Translations under genes and position numbers: made by a program
Part shown: positions 11,040 through 23,127 of the stretch, piece after piece
Layout of the letters: every line of letters starts with the position of its first letter
How positions within the stretch are numbered: position 1 is the first letter of the stretch
Notes under the pieces: generated by a model
What the model was told of the DNA's origin: nothing
Seen by the model: only the letters and a program-made list of their open reading frames with translations
Database searches by the model: none
Source of the DNA: Corylus avellana
Lineage: Eukaryota > Streptophyta > Magnoliopsida > Fagales > Betulaceae
DNA: 64,000 bases
Assembly (NCBI RefSeq): GCF_901000735.1
Contig: NC_081542.1
Location: forward strand, 36,762,571 to 36,826,570
Direction of reading: 5' to 3'

Positions 11040-14000
11040 CGCCCCCTCAAACTCAGCTGTAACGGAGTGATGTTGAGTTTGTCACGAAGAAATCCGAACC
11101 TAATTGAGGACAGTGGTTTTGTGAAAATGTCTGCTAGTTGGTCTTTGCTGGACAAAAATCTGATGGTGAGTTTCTTGTGAGCGACCATGTCACGTACAAA
11201 ATGAAAATCGATCTCAATGTGTTTTGTGCGTGCATGAAAAACTGGATTCGAAGATAAATATGTGGCTCCTATGTTATCACACCACAAGGTAGGGACTTGT
11301 GTGAATTGCAGACCGAGTTCAGAACACAAAGAAAGTATCCATAGGAGTTCAGCTGCTGTGTTTGAGAGTGCTTTGTACTCGGCCTCTGTGCTAGACCGTG
11401 CGACTGTCTGTTGTTTTTTACAACTCCATGAGACCAGATTTTTTCCAAGAAATATGCAGTAACCACCGGTGGAACGACGATCATCCCGGTTGCCAGCCCA
11501 ATCAGCATCTGTGTAGGCTTGAATTGAATTTGAAGGTGAGTTGTGGAACTGGAGACCAAACTGAATTGTGTGTTTGAGGTACCGAAGTAGCCGCTTCACT
11601 GATTGCCAATGAATGTCTGTAGGTTTATGCATAAACTGAGATAGTTTGTTCACACTGAAGGAGATGTCGGGTCTTGTAATACATAAATATTGAAGAGCTC
11701 CAACTGTGCTACGATATAGTGTTGGGTCTGAAAACAAACTGCCTTCAAAAGCTGAGAGATTCGTGGATGAGGCCATGGGAGAAGTTGCTGGTTTTGCCTC
11801 AGACATTTTTGTCCTCTTCAGAATGTCCAAAATGTAACGATGTTGGGATAACAGAACACCATGATAGCGGGGAATCACTTCAATGCCTAGGAAGAAATTT
11901 AATTTTCCCAAATCTTTGACAGCAAATTCAGTGTGAAGATTTTCAAGTAGCTCAGATATAGCAGCAGGTTTAGAAGAAGTAATCAGTATATCATCTACGT
12001 AAATAAGTACAAACATGGTATACAGTTCACTCTTGAATATAAACAAAGAGGTGTCTGATTTTGACCCATAGAAGCCGAGACTCAGGAGTTTATTGCTAAG
12101 TCTGGAGAACCAAGCCCTGGGGGCTTGTTTTAAACCATATAATGCTCTTTGTAATTTGCACAGGTGAGAGGGAAATTGAGGGTGTACAAACCCAGGTGGT
12201 TGAGACATATAGACTTCCTCAGATAAATTTCCATGTAAAAAAGCATTTTGAATATCAATCTGGTGTATTGGCCAGCCAGCAGAGATAGCAACAGAGAGCA
12301 CAATACGTACCGTTGTGGGTTTAATGACCGGACTGTAAGTTTCACCATAATCGATTCCAGGCTGCTGATGAAAACCTTTTGCGACAAGCCGTGATTTGTA
12401 GCGATCAATTGATCCATCCGCCTTCCTTTTCAACCGAAAGACCCATTTGCACCCAACAATGTTTTTGGCTGTCGACGGTGGAACAAGTACCCACGTTTGG
12501 TTCCTGAGAAGTGCATCAAACTCCACATTCATAGATTTCCTCCAATTTTCGTCTTTGACAGCTGATGAATAGCAAGTGGGTTCAACCAAAGATGGAGTGG
12601 ATTCGGCAATGAGCGCTCGAGGAAGGGGATACCGAACAGTTCCATCTGTGAATTGTTTTGGTTTGGAGATGTTGTGTTTGGCACGAGTGATCATTTGATG
12701 ATGAGAGTTGGATTGAATATTGGGTGAGGGTGATTCGGTGGGTATTGCAACTTGTGAGAGAGATGGAGGTGAGGCGATAGAAACAGAGGATGAATCTGGA
12801 AGAGATTGTGAGTAGGTGGGTGATGTGGGTGAAGATGATGTAGTGGATAAAGATGGAGTACTTGATGACGTAGGTGCAGGAAAATTTTGGTTGGACTCTA
12901 AGGCTGAATTTTGGCTGGACTCTAAGACAGAATTTTTGGGAGAGTGAGATGGGCCAACCGGAGGTATGAATTGGGCTATGGAAAATGGCCGGATCTCTTG
13001 ATTTTGTGTGGGTAGTTCTGAAGGGGCCTCAATTTCACAAGGAAAAATTGATTCATTGAAGCGGACATCTCTGGAAATATAAATTCTGCCAGTGGATAAA
13101 TGTAAGCATTTGTAACCCTTGTGTAAAGGACTATAACCTAGAAAAAGGCATTGAATAGATCGAGCTTGAAATTTGTTGGAATTATATGGACGAAGGTTTG
13201 GCCAACATGCACACCCGAAAGTGCGAAGAAAAGTGTAATCGGGAGAGCATTTAAAAAGAATTTCAAATGGAGAATTATTTTTAAGAACGGATGTTGGCAT
13301 ACGATTTATGAGGTAGCATGCAGTAGAGAAAGCATCATCCCAAAATTTTGAGGGCATTTTTGCATGAGATAATAAGGCAAGACCAGTTTCGACAATGTGT
13401 CGGTGTTTGCGTTCAATTGAACCATTTTGTTGGTGTGTGTGTGGACAAGAAACACGATGAGAGATGCCAAATTGAACAAGAATTTTATTTAATGGACGAT
13501 ATTCTCCACCCCAATCAGATTGAACAGATTTGATAGTAGAGTTAAAATAACATTCCACATTGGATTTGAATTTCAAGAAAATAGAGCTAACATCACTCTT
13601 ACACGACATTGGATAAAGCCACGTATATTTGCTAAAAGCATCCAAAAAAGACACATAATATTTGGAGCCAGATCTAGAAAGAACTGGAGCTGGACCCCAT
13701 ACATCGGTGTATATTAATTCTAGAGGACACGTGGCTATGGAATGTGAAGAATGAAAGACGAGCTGCTTGCTTTTGGAACTTAGACAAGCGGGACAAGGAG
13801 ACATCGATTTATTTGACGCAACTGGAAGACGAAAATTTGAGAGCACACGACGGACCACACGTAAGGCGGGATGACCTAGCCGGGAGTGCCAGTGAGAAGT
13901 AGAGACTCGCTCACCAACATGGACAGATGCAGGGAGCTTATTTGCGGAATTTGAAAATTGATAGAGGCCATGTTTATTCGGGCCGTGGAGCAAGATTTTC

Positions 14001-15343
14001 CCGGATTTGCGATCCTTCAAAAGAAAGTAATGAGGATGGAATTCAAAAAAAGTATTAGTGTCTTTTGTGAATTTATGAACAGAGATTAAGTTTTTGGAGA
14101 TAGCAGGGACATGTAAAACATTGAAAAGATCAAAGTTTTGAGATGGAGTAAAAATGCGAGTGTTTCCAATGTTTTTGATTGAAAGCCCATTACCATTGCC
14201 GACTCGGATTTGATCAGACCCCTTGTATTCATCAGCTGTGAGATTCAGATTGTCAATGTCTGAAGTGAGATGATGGGTAGCACCGGAGTCAGGGTACCAA
14301 GCAGGATCCATTCCACCGGAAGGAGCGGTGTAGTATGCATGTAATGAGTTGGACTGATCTCTGTGAAGATCTCTGGGATATGCTTGATTGAATCGATTAT
14401 AACAGTCGAATGCAATATGACCCATTTTATTACATACTTGGCAGATTGGGCGGTGAGACTGCGACTGAGAATAATTGTTTGAGGTGCCACGGCGTGAAGA
14501 TGCCCCATGTGAGGATCCACGCCCCCTACCTCGAAACGGATGTGATGATGACCCAGATTGGAAACCACGGTAGTTGTGGCGTCCTCCACGACCACGTGAG
14601 GGATAGCTACGATCAGCAACATTAACTCCAGCAATTGATAAGTCAATCGAATTGTGGTGTTGTTCTAGGCGCATTTCATGCGAGAGAAGATGGCCATAAA
14701 TTTCTTCAACCGAAAGAGGTTCAATCCGTGTGGTAACGGAAGTAACGAAGGGATCATATTCAGATCCTAGACCCCCAAGGAGAAAAGATTGCATTTGAAC
14801 GTCAGTGAGAGGTTGGCCGATACTAGATAACGTATCAGTGAGAGCCAGGAATTTCTGGTAATAATCTGCAATGGAGGAGTTGCCTTTCTTGAGAGTATTC
14901 AGTTGATAATGCACCTGCATTGAGCGTGCCTTAGACTGAGAAGAAAATAAATTCTTCAGAGTGGTCCATGCTTCCAAAGAGGTGGTGCACCGTGTGACAT
15001 GGGAAAGCATCTTGCTGGATAGAGCAGATGTTATAGCACCAAGAATAAGTTGATCTTGCATATACCAATGCAAATAGGCAGGATTGGAGGATGTGGTCTC
15101 AACTCCATCTGTTGTGGTGGTAATTGTTTCTGGAGGGCACTTGTAAGTGCCATCAACATAGCCATAGAGATTTCCTCCCTTGAGATGAGGAACAACTTGA
15201 GGTAGCCATATAGGATATGTATCTTGAGTGAGCTTAATAGGATTGAAGTTGGTGAAGGTCACCAAGGGTGGCGTCTGGTGGGTTGTGATGGGTGGTATGG
15301 GTGGTGGTGTTTGTTGGGTTGGGAGGAGTGGTATTTCTGCCAT
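10964..15343 (-). CDS. Copia gag-pol polyprotein (Copia-1)
   Basis: The 1,459-codon frame starts at [11 protein letters not shown]; an upstream in-frame ATG at 15400 adds 19 Phe-rich residues and seems less likely. Residue numbers here count from 15400. Order: UBN2-type gag (about 60-260), an RG-rich stretch, CCHC knuckle [14 protein letters not shown] (about 320), aspartic protease [12 protein letters not shown] (about 370), GAG-pre-integrase and HHCC zinc site (about 470-545), integrase core with YTDVWG, SDWGGEY and NGSIERKH, Ser/Pro-rich linker, reverse transcriptase with YVDDILIT (about 1180), and RNase H with DADWAGN and DIFTKPL. Protease-integrase-RT order defines Ty1/copia. No internal stop or frameshift is seen. 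The stop codon lies inside the 3' LTR. Confidence 0.95.
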   Translation of the reverse strand: MAEIPLLPTQQTPPPIPPITTHQTPPLVTFTNFNPIKLTQDTYPIWLPQVVPHLKGGNLYGYVDGTYKCPPETITTTTDGVETTSSNPAYLHWYMQDQLILGAITSALSSKMLSHVTRCTTSLEAWTTLKNLFSSQSKARSMQVHYQLNTLKKGNSSIADYYQKFLALTDTLSSIGQPLTDVQMQSFLLGGLGSEYDPFVTSVTTRIEPLSVEEIYGHLLSHEMRLEQHHNSIDLSIAGVNVADRSYPSRGRGGRHNYRGFQSGSSSHPFRGRGRGSSHGASSRRGTSNNYSQSQSHRPICQVCNKMGHIAFDCYNRFNQAYPRDLHRDQSNSLHAYYTAPSGGMDPAWYPDSGATHHLTSDIDNLNLTADEYKGSDQIRVGNGNGLSIKNIGNTRIFTPSQNFDLFNVLHVPAISKNLISVHKFTKDTNTFFEFHPHYFLLKDRKSGKILLHGPNKHGLYQFSNSANKLPASVHVGERVSTSHWHSRLGHPALRVVRRVLSNFRLPVASNKSMSPCPACLSSKSKQLVFHSSHSIATCPLELIYTDVWGPAPVLSRSGSKYYVSFLDAFSKYTWLYPMSCKSDVSSIFLKFKSNVECYFNSTIKSVQSDWGGEYRPLNKILVQFGISHRVSCPHTHQQNGSIERKHRHIVETGLALLSHAKMPSKFWDDAFSTACYLINRMPTSVLKNNSPFEILFKCSPDYTFLRTFGCACWPNLRPYNSNKFQARSIQCLFLGYSPLHKGYKCLHLSTGRIYISRDVRFNESIFPCEIEAPSELPTQNQEIRPFSIAQFIPPVGPSHSPKNSVLESSQNSALESNQNFPAPTSSSTPSLSTTSSSPTSPTYSQSLPDSSSVSIASPPSLSQVAIPTESPSPNIQSNSHHQMITRAKHNISKPKQFTDGTVRYPLPRALIAESTPSLVEPTCYSSAVKDENWRKSMNVEFDALLRNQTWVLVPPSTAKNIVGCKWVFRLKRKADGSIDRYKSRLVAKGFHQQPGIDYGETYSPVIKPTTVRIVLSVAISAGWPIHQIDIQNAFLHGNLSEEVYMSQPPGFVHPQFPSHLCKLQRALYGLKQAPRAWFSRLSNKLLSLGFYGSKSDTSLFIFKSELYTMFVLIYVDDILITSSKPAAISELLENLHTEFAVKDLGKLNFFLGIEVIPRYHGVLLSQHRYILDILKRTKMSEAKPATSPMASSTNLSAFEGSLFSDPTLYRSTVGALQYLCITRPDISFSVNKLSQFMHKPTDIHWQSVKRLLRYLKHTIQFGLQFHNSPSNSIQAYTDADWAGNRDDRRSTGGYCIFLGKNLVSWSCKKQQTVARSSTEAEYKALSNTAAELLWILSLCSELGLQFTQVPTLWCDNIGATYLSSNPVFHARTKHIEIDFHFVRDMVAHKKLTIRFLSSKDQLADIFTKPLSSIRFGFLRDKLNITPLQLSLRGRVRDISLSNSLPDNEDEDSNNKINR

Positions 15344-15416
15344 TGAGGAAAGAAAGAAAAAAAAAAACGTAGAGCAGGGAAAAAAATTGACGTGAGTCAC
15401 TAGGGCTCTGATACCA

Positions 15417-15609
15417 TATAAAATCCAATAAATTGAATTTGCTTGCTGCCTTGCCTTTAACGTAGGCTAAGGCTTTGTATTTATAATTGAGTTTGTTACA
15501 AAGAGATGGAATCAAATACTAAAGCAAATACAATTTGAAATCTATTCTATCAAGTATAATTTGAAAGCTATACAAGATAATAAGAGTTATCTATTTATCT
15601 TATTATTTG
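15417..15609 (-). repeat. 5' LTR of Copia-1, truncated by the assembly gap
   Basis: The first 193 bases of an expected 246. It is identical to the 3' LTR and adjoins the tRNA-Met primer-binding site at 15405-15416. Confidence 0.9.
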
Positions 15610-15709
15610 NNNNNNNNNNNNNNNNNNNNNNNNNNNNNNNNNNNNNNNNNNNNNNNNNNNNNNNNNNNNNNNNNNNNNNNNNNNNNNNNNNNNNNNNNNN
15701 NNNNNNNNN
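15610..15709. other. assembly gap (100 N)
   Basis: The fixed 100-N length indicates a scaffolding placeholder. It falls inside the Copia-1 5' LTR on the left and in hAT-flanking repeat on the right. The remaining 53 LTR bases, the target duplication and the rest of the QRT3-like exon do not appear on the right side. Confidence 0.98.
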
Positions 15710-15819
15710 ATTTGGCAATTCCACTTCCACCATTTTCTACAAACACAAACACAAAGTTAATAAGGTGAAATTATAAGTAAAAAAGAGCTTGGAAAATGGA
15801 AATAAATAAAATAACAGAA

Positions 15820-17991
15820 TCATAAACTTACAGGTATTCGAGATTTTTTTTTAATGCCATGAAGTGCTCTACCCCAATCTGAACCACATAGGAGCATCTC
15901 AACAGTATCAATTGATAATAATGCTTTATGGGGTTCAATAACTCTACCACCCGCACTGAAAGATGATTCTGAAGCAACTGTACTGATTGGAACAGCCAAT
16001 ACATCCCGTGCCATCTTAGATAAGATGCGGTACTTTAAGGCATTGGATTTCCACCATCCCAAAGCGTCAAAGTTTGCATCACTATCTTCACCATTCTCAC
16101 TATCAGAAATGAATACATCTTCTTCAGATATACATCCAAATCTATTTTTTTTATGGGCCGGATGATGTCATTGCTTCTAATATGTTGCCTAAAGCGTGAT
16201 CTGCCACCAGAAACTTCCTCTGTAACAGAGGCAATTGAAGTAGTAGCAACACTGACTTCAGCAGCTGCTTGTTGTTGAATGATAGATGCATTATGGGCAG
16301 CAATTTAAACCTCAAACAACTCTTTCAAAGTACTCAACACAGCCTTTATGTTATCACCTTTTGTATCAAGTGGATAAATGATAGGAAAACAGAACCTAAT
16401 CAACTTCATTTTGTATCTAGGATCCAACATAGTAGCTAAAGCCATCACCATATTAGATTCACCCCAATACTTATCAAATTTATCACTCATCTTAGCTGAC
16501 ATTAATCTCATATATTCATTCATATCCCCACCCTTAATATCCACAATTTCTTTCATTCTCCACACCTCAGGTAGAAATAGATTGGATGTAGGGTAGTCAC
16601 TTCCAGAGACAACATTGGTCACATAATTGAAAACAGCTAAAACTTGGTTCACATTCTCAACCTTTTCCCACTGTTCAGGACTTACCACCCACAGAAAAGC
16701 CTGCTCTACTCTATGGTATCTAGGAAACACTTTCTTAAACCTAATTGCAGTCTTCAACATCAAGTAGGTGCTATTCCATCTGGTAGGAACATCTAAAACA
16801 AGTTTATTAGAACCCAAGTCCAAACACTTTGCTATATCACTAAATGCAATCAACCACCTCTCAGAAGCCGCTATATATTTAATCCCCTGCCCTAACAGAA
16901 TCTATTATGTCCCCTATTTCTGAAAGTCCTGCTTGCACCAATAAATTGGTAATATGAGCACAACACCTAACATGAAACATAAGCCCCCCAATAGGCAAAC
17001 TACCCCTCAACTCAAAATCACCTCTCAAAATGTCAATGGCAGCAGTATTAGCACTTGTATTATCAACAGTTATTATAAGTACTTTATCCAAAATGCCCCA
17101 TTCAATAAAATTGTTTCTTAAGGCTTCAGCAATAACAACACCCGAATGTGGAGGAGGTACATTACAAAAATTTAAAATCCTCTTTTGGAGTAGCCAATTA
17201 GAATCCACAAAATGGCAAGTAACCACCATATATAAAACCCTTTGGGAGGAGGTCCACATATCAGTAGTTATGTTTACCCTATCAATCCCACTTATAAGTG
17301 TTTTCAACTTTTGCTTTTCAATGTTATAAGTGGCAATGCAATCACTTTTTACAGTGGCACGACTAATTTTTTTCCAGTATGGTGTGCAAGCCCTCATGAA
17401 CTTGTTAAAAAGTTCATGCTCCATCATATTAAAGGGATATTCATGTAGAAGTACCATATGGGCAGCAAGTTCTCTAACTTTCTTCTCATTGAAAGTAAAG
17501 TTTGTCAAGGTCCCTAATCCATCATTGTCATCACTAGGTTCAAAAGACAAAGTCTTTTGCTTCTTAAGGCTATTCAACTCCACAAACTTCACACAAGCAG
17601 CTAGATGCCTACTAAGGGTGGAGGTAGTACTAGATTTCCCTACAGAAAACAACCTCTTACACCAATTACACTGGGATTTTTTCACACCATTTATTTCAAT
17701 AGAAGAAAAGTCATTCCAGACTTTGGAAGTCCTTTGCCTTTCCCTCCTTTGGAAGGCAACTGACCCACCTTCACCCCCAGCCCCAGGCCCAACCCCATCC
17801 CCATCCCCATTCCCATCCCCATCCCCAAGACCAGCCCCATCCCTAGATACAACAACAGTAGGAGAAACCAGATTAACATGTTCATCTGGTGTGCATTCAG
17901 TGCTAGCAGACACACTAGATCCAAGAGTAGGGTCGGCAGTGGGTGAATCATCACCCATATCAACATCATTGAGTTGAAATGTATTGTCCAT
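15820..17991 (-). pseudogene. hAT transposase (BED zinc finger, RICESLEEPER-like), copy 2, inactivated
   Basis: This copy keeps the natural N-terminus (start at 17991, MDNTFQLNDVDMGDDS), an acidic leader and a GD/GN repeat before the BED finger (CNWC/HLAAC). The core motifs TTDMWTS, IITVDNTS and LDVPTRWN and the dimerisation block VPISTVASESSFSAGG follow. Frames are 16879-17991, 16305-16853 and 15820-16062. An extra C near 16890 breaks the frame relative to copy 1. The TAA after LKELFEV and the A8 frame change are the same as in copy 1. Its 5' flank continues into a reiterated region to about 19200. Not a functional transposase. Confidence 0.9.
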
Positions 17992-18148
17992 GATAACTGT
18001 TAATAATTTGTAAAATTAAAAAACTCGATAAATAAAATAACATAATACATTAATGGAAAATAAAAAATCAATTAACAGAAACTACATTAACAGAATATAT
18101 TATACATAACAGAATAACTTATGTTTTTGCTTTAACATAGGCAGTGTG

Positions 18149-18640
18149 CATAACTTAACAGAACTTAATCAAAGGCTCAAAGCATAGCTTAATAGCCTTA
18201 ATTAGGCACATTAATGCATTTTACTTGTACATAACAGAATATAACAAACATTTACATCATTAATCAGAGAGCAAAAATCAAAGCATAAAGTGTTTAGATC
18301 ATGAATTAATGAGATGGGCAAAAATTCATCACATTGAGAATATATGCATAACTTAACAGAATTTAATCAAAGGCTCAAAGCAAAGCTTAGTTAGGAACAT
18401 TAATGCATTATTCTTGTACATAACAGAATATAACAAACATTTACATCATTAATTAGAGAGCAAATATCAAAGCATAAATTTTTTAGATCATGAATTAATG
18501 AGATGGGCAAAAATTCATCACATTGAGAATAAATGCATAACTTAACAGAACTTAATCAAAGGCTCAAAGCATAACTTAATTAGGCACATTAATGCATTAT
18601 ACTTATACATAACAAAATATAACAAACATACATTACTACT
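18149..18640. repeat. ~190-bp tandem repeat, 3 units, upstream of hAT copy 2
   Basis: GCATAACTTAACAGAA starts units at 18149, 18346 and 18535 (periods 197 and 189 bp). Shared interior phrases are TCAAAGGCTCAAAGC, CATAACAGAATATAACAAAC and ATGAATTAATGAGATGGGC. They probably belong to the 5' region of the hAT element. Confidence 0.85.
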
Positions 18641-20150
18641 CGGGGATAAAAAACATAGCATAACTTAATTAGGGTTTCCTATTAATTTAGCATAAGTTGT
18701 TAAAAACCTGAGCCTCCGACAGACAACTGAATATGTTGCAACTTACAATAGGGTTTGTACTTTGCAAATACAAGTCTACAACCCACCAATTTAAGGAGGC
18801 AGTGTGCACAATTTCCTCTCTGAAATGATAAAAACACACAATATAATTAGAAATTAACTAAACAACTCACAATCAAATCAGAAAATAATTTAAGAGACCA
18901 AACAAGGTATGATTCAGGAAGATAGGAGTTAGGATAAACATAACTTAGAGAGTTAGAGTGAGTCGAGTGACAGAGTCTGCTAGCTTCACTCTTCAAAAGA
19001 ATGAACAAGTTCGTTTTGTCGAATCGATAATAAAGGATAGAGCAAACAAAGTTACAGAGCATGTATAAAAAGGGGATGGGAATGAATAAAAAACAGAGCA
19101 AGAGACTGGAACTGGAACCCCAATACTCAAGTGCCATGTCCATCAGGACCATCACCGTCAGATCAATAGCCATCGGAATGGTATATGCTACGCCTAGGGG
19201 CTAGGGTTTGGAGAAGAGAAACCTGCCACACCACAACACACAGTCAGGGGCACACGGCACACGGCACACATTAGAACCACATGTTAACAAAAAAAAAAAA
19301 AAAATCAGAAATCAATTAAATAACTCAAATAACTTAAATAAGCAAAAAAAAAAAAAATGGGGATTTGGCGGCGAGATTGGACGGCATAGCCGCATAGGTG
19401 ATTCAGTGAACAACTAGTACTCTGGTAGTCTCTTGTATACACAAACTCAAATCTTTTGGTTTGAAATGGAAGACTGGAAGAGATTCACGTGTTACCTCAA
19501 GAGCTTCTCTCAAAAATATTGTACGAATGGCTAGAAGCCATTAGATGTAGTGGAGAAATGATCGATCAACGGCTGGGTAGGCTTGATTGGGAAACTGGAA
19601 CAAACGGGTTGTTGGGTGGGGGTTGAGAAGGATTGAATGCGAGCATTCAATTCTTCAACCACAATGGGAGAGGGCTGAGACTGGCATTGAATGCTCACTG
19701 CAGTGACTTCATAGTTCCTGCAGTGACCATTGCGAATCTGCAAATGAGATCGCTTTCTCCGGTTCTCCCTCAGTCCCTCTCCTTCTCATCTCTTCATCTC
19801 CCTCAGACTCAATCCCTCTCCCTCTCGTCTCTTGATCTCCCCGCCCCAGGCAGACGAATGGACGATTAGTTTTAGGGTTTTTTTTTTCTCAAAACGATTC
19901 CCAGCCTTTGGATCTAATAAATGTTTAAACAAAAATAAAAAATGAACGGTTGGATTTAATCCAAAAATTTTTATTTTGTCCTAGCCTGCCGCGTGTCCTT
20001 CTTTTAAGTTTTAAATTTTTTAATCCAATACGGCCGTGACTACTGTAATCCCGTGCAACCCTTTAATACAATCCGTAGATTATATAGAATATTTTATTTA
20101 TATTATTTCAATCGTTCGATCAGGTGATTATAGGTAGCTTACTCTGTCTA
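18641..20150. other. intergenic DNA, no gene recognised
   Basis: About 18700-19230 may be the 5' non-coding end of the hAT element, but no terminal inverted repeat could be fixed. Poly-A runs occur near 19289 and 19344. About 19740-19850 is pyrimidine-rich with a duplicated TCTCCCTCAG/TCCCTCTCC phrase. Several short frames here have no recognisable domain. Confidence 0.5.
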
Positions 20151-20860
20151 GCGGAACACCAAATCACTCTCACATTGGGCATGGTTTACAGCTGTCCTCC
20201 ATTTCATTGATCCAACGGCTGTAGTTTAATCTCAAAACAATGGACGACTGATATGTGAGTCATAATTGAAGGCTCGTTTTCCCGTGCGTACGTGAAGAAC
20301 GAGAAGTGGATAATTTATCCACCGCGTGCGTGAGTTGGTGAATCTAGTGCCATATATGCAAAATATTCCATCTTGACCGTTAAATCTAAGATTTATTTTT
20401 GGATTTATTTCAGACGGTTGGATTAGTGAGCTCATCAGGCAAATTGTAACACCAGATAACTACCACATGTAGGCGTGCGTGACAGCTGGGTTCCAATTTC
20501 TCAATCTAACGGTTGACGTTTAATCTCGAAAAAATGGACGGCTGGAAATAAATCTTGCATAATCGAGGCGCGTCAATCTCTTTTCCTGTGCGTTGCGTGC
20601 GAAAAGAGAGTACTGGAAGTAATTCTCTGCGGCGTGACTTAAGTGAGTCCGGTTTCATTTGCGAACGTGATTTTTTTATACCGTTGATTATGATCTTAAA
20701 ATTTTCATTTAAGTTATGACCATTCGATCAATAAGCCCATGGTGTTAGGCGAAACACCAGATAAATATCTCTGCGGGGTGGTATACAGCTGTCGTCCACT
20801 TTGCAAATCAAACGGCTACGAAATAATGGAAATTAATCGGACGGATAAGATTAATTAAAG
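20150..20860. repeat. degenerate ~300-bp tandem repeat, about 2.5 units
   Basis: Units are anchored by GCGGAACACCAAATCAC (20151), TGTAACACCAGATAAC (20445) and GCGAAACACCAGATAAA (20747). Each is followed by an ACAGCTG motif, then a run like TTTAATCTC..AA.AATGGACG.CTG, a G/C-rich TTTTCC[CT]GTGCGT segment, CGTGCGTGAG-like sequence, and a run like ACCGTT..AT. Divergence between units is high, so this is an old array. It is GC-richer than its surroundings. Function unknown; no coding frame is shared by the units. Confidence 0.75.
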
Positions 20861-21049
20861 TAAAAGTTCAGATTTTTTCAAAATTCAAAAAAATTGAATT
20901 ATCCCGTGTGCACAATTTTATGTGAGCTCGCTTCTCTGTTTTCCCATAAATGATCTAAACCGTAGATCTTTAATAAAATTCAAATGAATTCAACCACAAC
21001 CGTTTATTTAAGTTAACAAGTTGTTCATTTTAGTACCCTAAAAAAACTC

Positions 21050-22340
21050 TAAACATATGTTTGGTTTTTTTTTTTAAAAAAAAACTTGTGTTGTAACTTG
21101 TAAGTTGTAACTTGTGTTTGGTAGGAATCGTAAGATTAGTTTTATAGTTTATACTTTATAGGAATTATAGCATTATATTTATTGTCATTTATTTTGCAAT
21201 ACCATTGGACATTAGTTAACAGATTAAAACAATACTTAAAAGGTAAAAACTTAAATACTACTTAATACATTTTATTGCATTTAAGTAGTACCATATAATT
21301 TAATTTTTTAAATAGCTTATTAATTGTACAATGGACATTAAACCTAATACCTATAAATTATTATTATTATTATTAAATCTATAAATAGCTTATTAATTGG
21401 ACATTGGACATTAAACCTAATACCCATAAATTATAGTATAAGTTATACCATACCCTTATATCTTAATTAATTAACTGTACATACATTGAACATATGAATA
21501 TGATGATTACTACTATTATTATTATTATTAACTAATTAATTGGACATTGGACATTAAACCTAAAAATAATAACGTAGTCTATACTCTATGCAATGTTAGT
21601 TGTACACTTATAGTATAAGTTATACTATACCCTTATATCTTCATTAATTAATTATACACACATTGAACCTATGAATATGATGATTACTATTATTATTATT
21701 TTTAACTAATTAATTGGATATTGGACATTAAACCTATAAATAATAACGTTGTCTATACTCTATACAATGTTAGTTGTACACTTATAGTATAAGTTATACT
21801 ATACCCTTATATCTTAATTAATTAACTGTACATACATTGAACATATGAATATGATGATTACTATTATTATTATTATTATTTTTAACTAATTAATTGGACA
21901 TTGGACATTAAACTTAAAAATAATAACATAGTCTATACTCTATGCAATGTTAGTTGTACACTTATAGTATAAGTTATACTATACCCTTATATCTTAATTA
22001 ATTAATTGTACACACATTGAACCTATGAATATGATGATTACTATTATTATTATTTTTAACTAATTAATTGGACACTGGACATTAAACCTATAAATAATAA
22101 CATTGTCTATACTCTATACAATGTTAGTTGTATACTTATAGTATAAGTTATACTATACCCTTATATCTTAATTAATTAATTGTACACACATTGAACCTAT
22201 GAATATGATGATTACTATTATTATTATTATTTTCAACTAATTAATTGGACATTAAACCTATAAATAATAACATATTCCATATAATGTTAGTTATACTATA
22301 ACCTTAGATCTTAATTACTTAATTGTATACATATTGAAGC
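21050..22340. repeat. AT-rich ~176-bp tandem satellite-like array, 6 units
   Basis: Well-formed units begin TGGACATTGGACATTAAAC near 21395, 21541, 21715, 21894 and 22068, with a shortened unit near 22246. Each carries CTATACTCTATGCAATGTT, TATAGTATAAGTTATA, a TTAATTAATTA stretch, GAATATGATGATTACTA and an ATT microsatellite of variable length. The first unit lacks the CTATACTC segment. From about 21050 to 21395 is related degenerate AT-rich sequence. Confidence 0.9.
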
Positions 22341-22389
22341 TATCAAGCTATGATTATTATTGATTAATAACATGGTTAATTTTTTTTTT

Positions 22390-22720
22390 AGTTACATTGT
22401 CGTGTGGGTTGGGTCAGGTCAGATGATAAAACGGGTCGAGCTCACGAGCCCTAAACGAGTCGAGCGATTATCTAGTTAAACGAGTCGAGCTCACGATCCC
22501 TAAACAAGCTCGGGTGAGCCTGCCGATCCCAAGTTAAATGAGTTGAGCTCACGAGCCCCCGTCGAGCTTAATCGAGCGAGTCGGGTATGTGTCACTAGCT
22601 AATCGAGCGAGTTTCAACAATAACGAGCGAGTTTTTACAGTGTCGAGCTCGAGTTTGAGTCGAGCTTAGTCGAGCGGGTAGCGAGCGAGCTGTCGAGTGT
22701 GTCGGCTCATTTACAGCTCT
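22390..22720. repeat. CGAGC-rich low-complexity block
   Basis: A sharp compositional change: reiterated GTCGAGC and GAGCTCACGAGCCC motifs (for example ACGAGTCGAGC three times), ending near GGCTCATTTACAGCTCTAC. Similar GAGCTCGAGC-rich blocks are widespread in plant transposon ends. I cannot place this one in a family. Confidence 0.7.
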
Positions 22721-22945
22721 ACAAGGAATGGGAGTGTATTTGGATTGGATTAGAAGGAAATTACAGTAATTTCCACTAGTGTACTAAAGCCTTGTTTGGT
22801 TTCCAATTTCTTTTTGTTTTTGTTTTAAGAAGAAATTCATGTGCAGTTATGTGAAAAAAATTCAAAGTTTTACCCTGTTGTTTTTTTTTTTTTTCCCCAT
22901 GAAATCCATTAAGTACAAATTTCAAGCACTTTAACATTAATTATT

Positions 22946-23119
22946 GGAGGAATGCTAGGTTTACAAACAAATTTTACAAAAAAAAATTTTTACAAACTGA
23001 TGTGGCACAACATGATTGAATATAAAATAAATTCAAATTTTGAAAAACTTAATCATATTGTGCCACACCAGATTGTAAAATTTTTTTTGTAAAATTTGTT
23101 TGTAAGCCTAACACTCCTC
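22946..23119. mobile_element. short palindromic MITE
   Basis: About 174 bp with inverted ends GGAGGAATGCTAGGTTTACA and, reverse-complemented, GAGGAGTGTTAGGCTTACA, each continuing AACAAATTTTAC. Internal GATGTGGCAC and GTGCCACACC arms also pair. The flanks TAATTATT and TAATTATA form an imperfect 8-bp target duplication, so the site is old. Confidence 0.85.
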
Positions 23120-23127
23120 TAATTATA

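Larger units (their letters stand above)
10794..15609 (-). mobile_element. full-length Ty1/copia retrotransposon, apparently young, inserted in the QRT3-like exon
   Basis: Element order on the minus strand: 5' LTR (from 15417 into the gap), primer-binding site TGGTATCAGAGC (15405-15416, complementary to initiator Met-tRNA), one uninterrupted gag-pol frame, a polypurine tract ending GAGGGGGCG (next to 11039), then the 3' LTR (10794-11039). LTRs begin TGTTAG and end TATA, a TG..TA rather than TG..CA pair. The two LTRs are identical over the 193 bases visible in both, and pol is open throughout, so insertion looks recent. The right boundary and target duplication are hidden by the N gap. Confidence 0.93.

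Noticed and set aside
17330..17977. 215-codon plus-strand frame opposite the hAT transposase
   Set aside because: It is the antisense shadow of the BED/hAT coding region, with no domain of its own.
18847..19173. 108-codon hydrophobic minus-strand frame upstream of the hAT copy
   Set aside because: No signal, motif or codon pattern supports it, and it sits in repetitive flank.
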